Positions 63,955-64,000 of a DNA stretch of 64,000 nt are shown here, one piece after another. This DNA comes from Cypionkella sp. (lineage in GTDB: Bacteria; Pseudomonadota; Alphaproteobacteria; Rhodobacterales; Rhodobacteraceae): NCBI RefSeq assembly GCF_028290025.1, contig NZ_JAQGKQ010000093.1, positions 16,338 through 80,337 on the forward strand, written 5' to 3'. Within the stretch, counting starts at the first letter, position 1. Every line of letters begins with the position of its first letter. Under the pieces are notes generated by a model. The model was not told the DNA's origin and did not search any database. It saw nothing but the letters and a program-made list of their open reading frames with translations. Position numbers and translations under genes: made by a program.

Positions 63955-64000
63955 TGATCTGGGGCCTCGTGGGTTGCGCAACAGGTGAGGCCCCGGATCA
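63955..64000. repeat. Large palindrome at window end
   Basis: TGATCTGGGGCCTC (63955-63968) and GAGGCCCCGGATCA (63987-64000) are 14-bp arms with one mismatch; between them lies a second palindrome GTTGCGCAAC (63973-63982). It may extend past the window. Confidence 0.65.

Larger units (their letters stand above)
63597..64000. other. 404-bp repeat-rich noncoding end
   Basis: I see no coding frame. The stretch contains two inverted copies of a GC-rich element and a large palindrome, listed separately. Confidence 0.55.

Overview
The window looks like a chromosomal segment of a marine alphaproteobacterium of the Rhodobacterales (roseobacter type). The evidence is a high-GC genome with the alphaproteobacterial PhyR-NepR-EcfG stress module, a cupin of the DMSP-lyase family, dnaA-dnaN-recF-gyrB next to rpsT, polyamine-type and ribose-type ABC importers, and a smpB/dapA/lytic-transglycosylase cluster. 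Gene density is high, many neighbours overlap by ATGA or TGATG, and I see no rRNA, tRNA, CRISPR array or intact insertion sequence.

Region 1 (1-11.3 kb) is a catabolic unit. A SorC-family regulator (partial) faces a long co-directional operon across a 13-bp-arm palindrome. The operon holds a ribose-type ABC importer, a two-component TPP dehydrogenase E1 with a lipoyl E2 whose C-terminus is an alpha/beta hydrolase (AcoABC-like), an AhpD-like protein, an FGGY sugar kinase and two SDR dehydrogenases. The combination suggests uptake, oxidation, phosphorylation and CoA-dependent cleavage of a deoxy-sugar or sugar alcohol. This is the best candidate here for an undescribed pathway.

Region 2 (11.3-21.2 kb) has a convergent operon with a polyamine-type ABC importer plus a third SDR, under a divergent LuxR-type regulator. 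It is followed by a TetR regulator divergent from a membrane protein with twin operators between them, an ABC exporter, and a DMSP-lyase-like cupin.

Region 3 (21.2-29.6 kb) is the replication block gyrB - LysE exporter - GNAT - recF - dnaN - dnaA, then rpsT.

Region 4 (29.8-35 kb) is the general stress response locus. phyR is divergent from nepR-ecfG-histidine kinase, and the gap contains a perfect palindrome that reads as a sigma-EcfG promoter on both strands. The kinase lacks the ATP-binding asparagine. A neighbouring operon of small envelope-associated stress proteins has its own sigma-EcfG-like promoter and a tightly coupled 31-codon ORF.

Region 5 (35-46 kb) is housekeeping: LysR, OmpA-like, GNAT, CinA-like, map, HAD, rsmD, ferredoxin reductase, peroxiredoxin, PCD, GST, FemAB-like, GDPD and RidA.

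Region 6 (46-64 kb) holds an orphan type I secretion pair, mlaA-mlaC, a VOC protein, PBP1A, glnK-amtB with a strong terminator, an aromatic aminotransferase, mercaptopyruvate sulfurtransferase, smpB, a DMT exporter, dapA, a soluble lytic transglycosylase, and a repeat-rich noncoding end.
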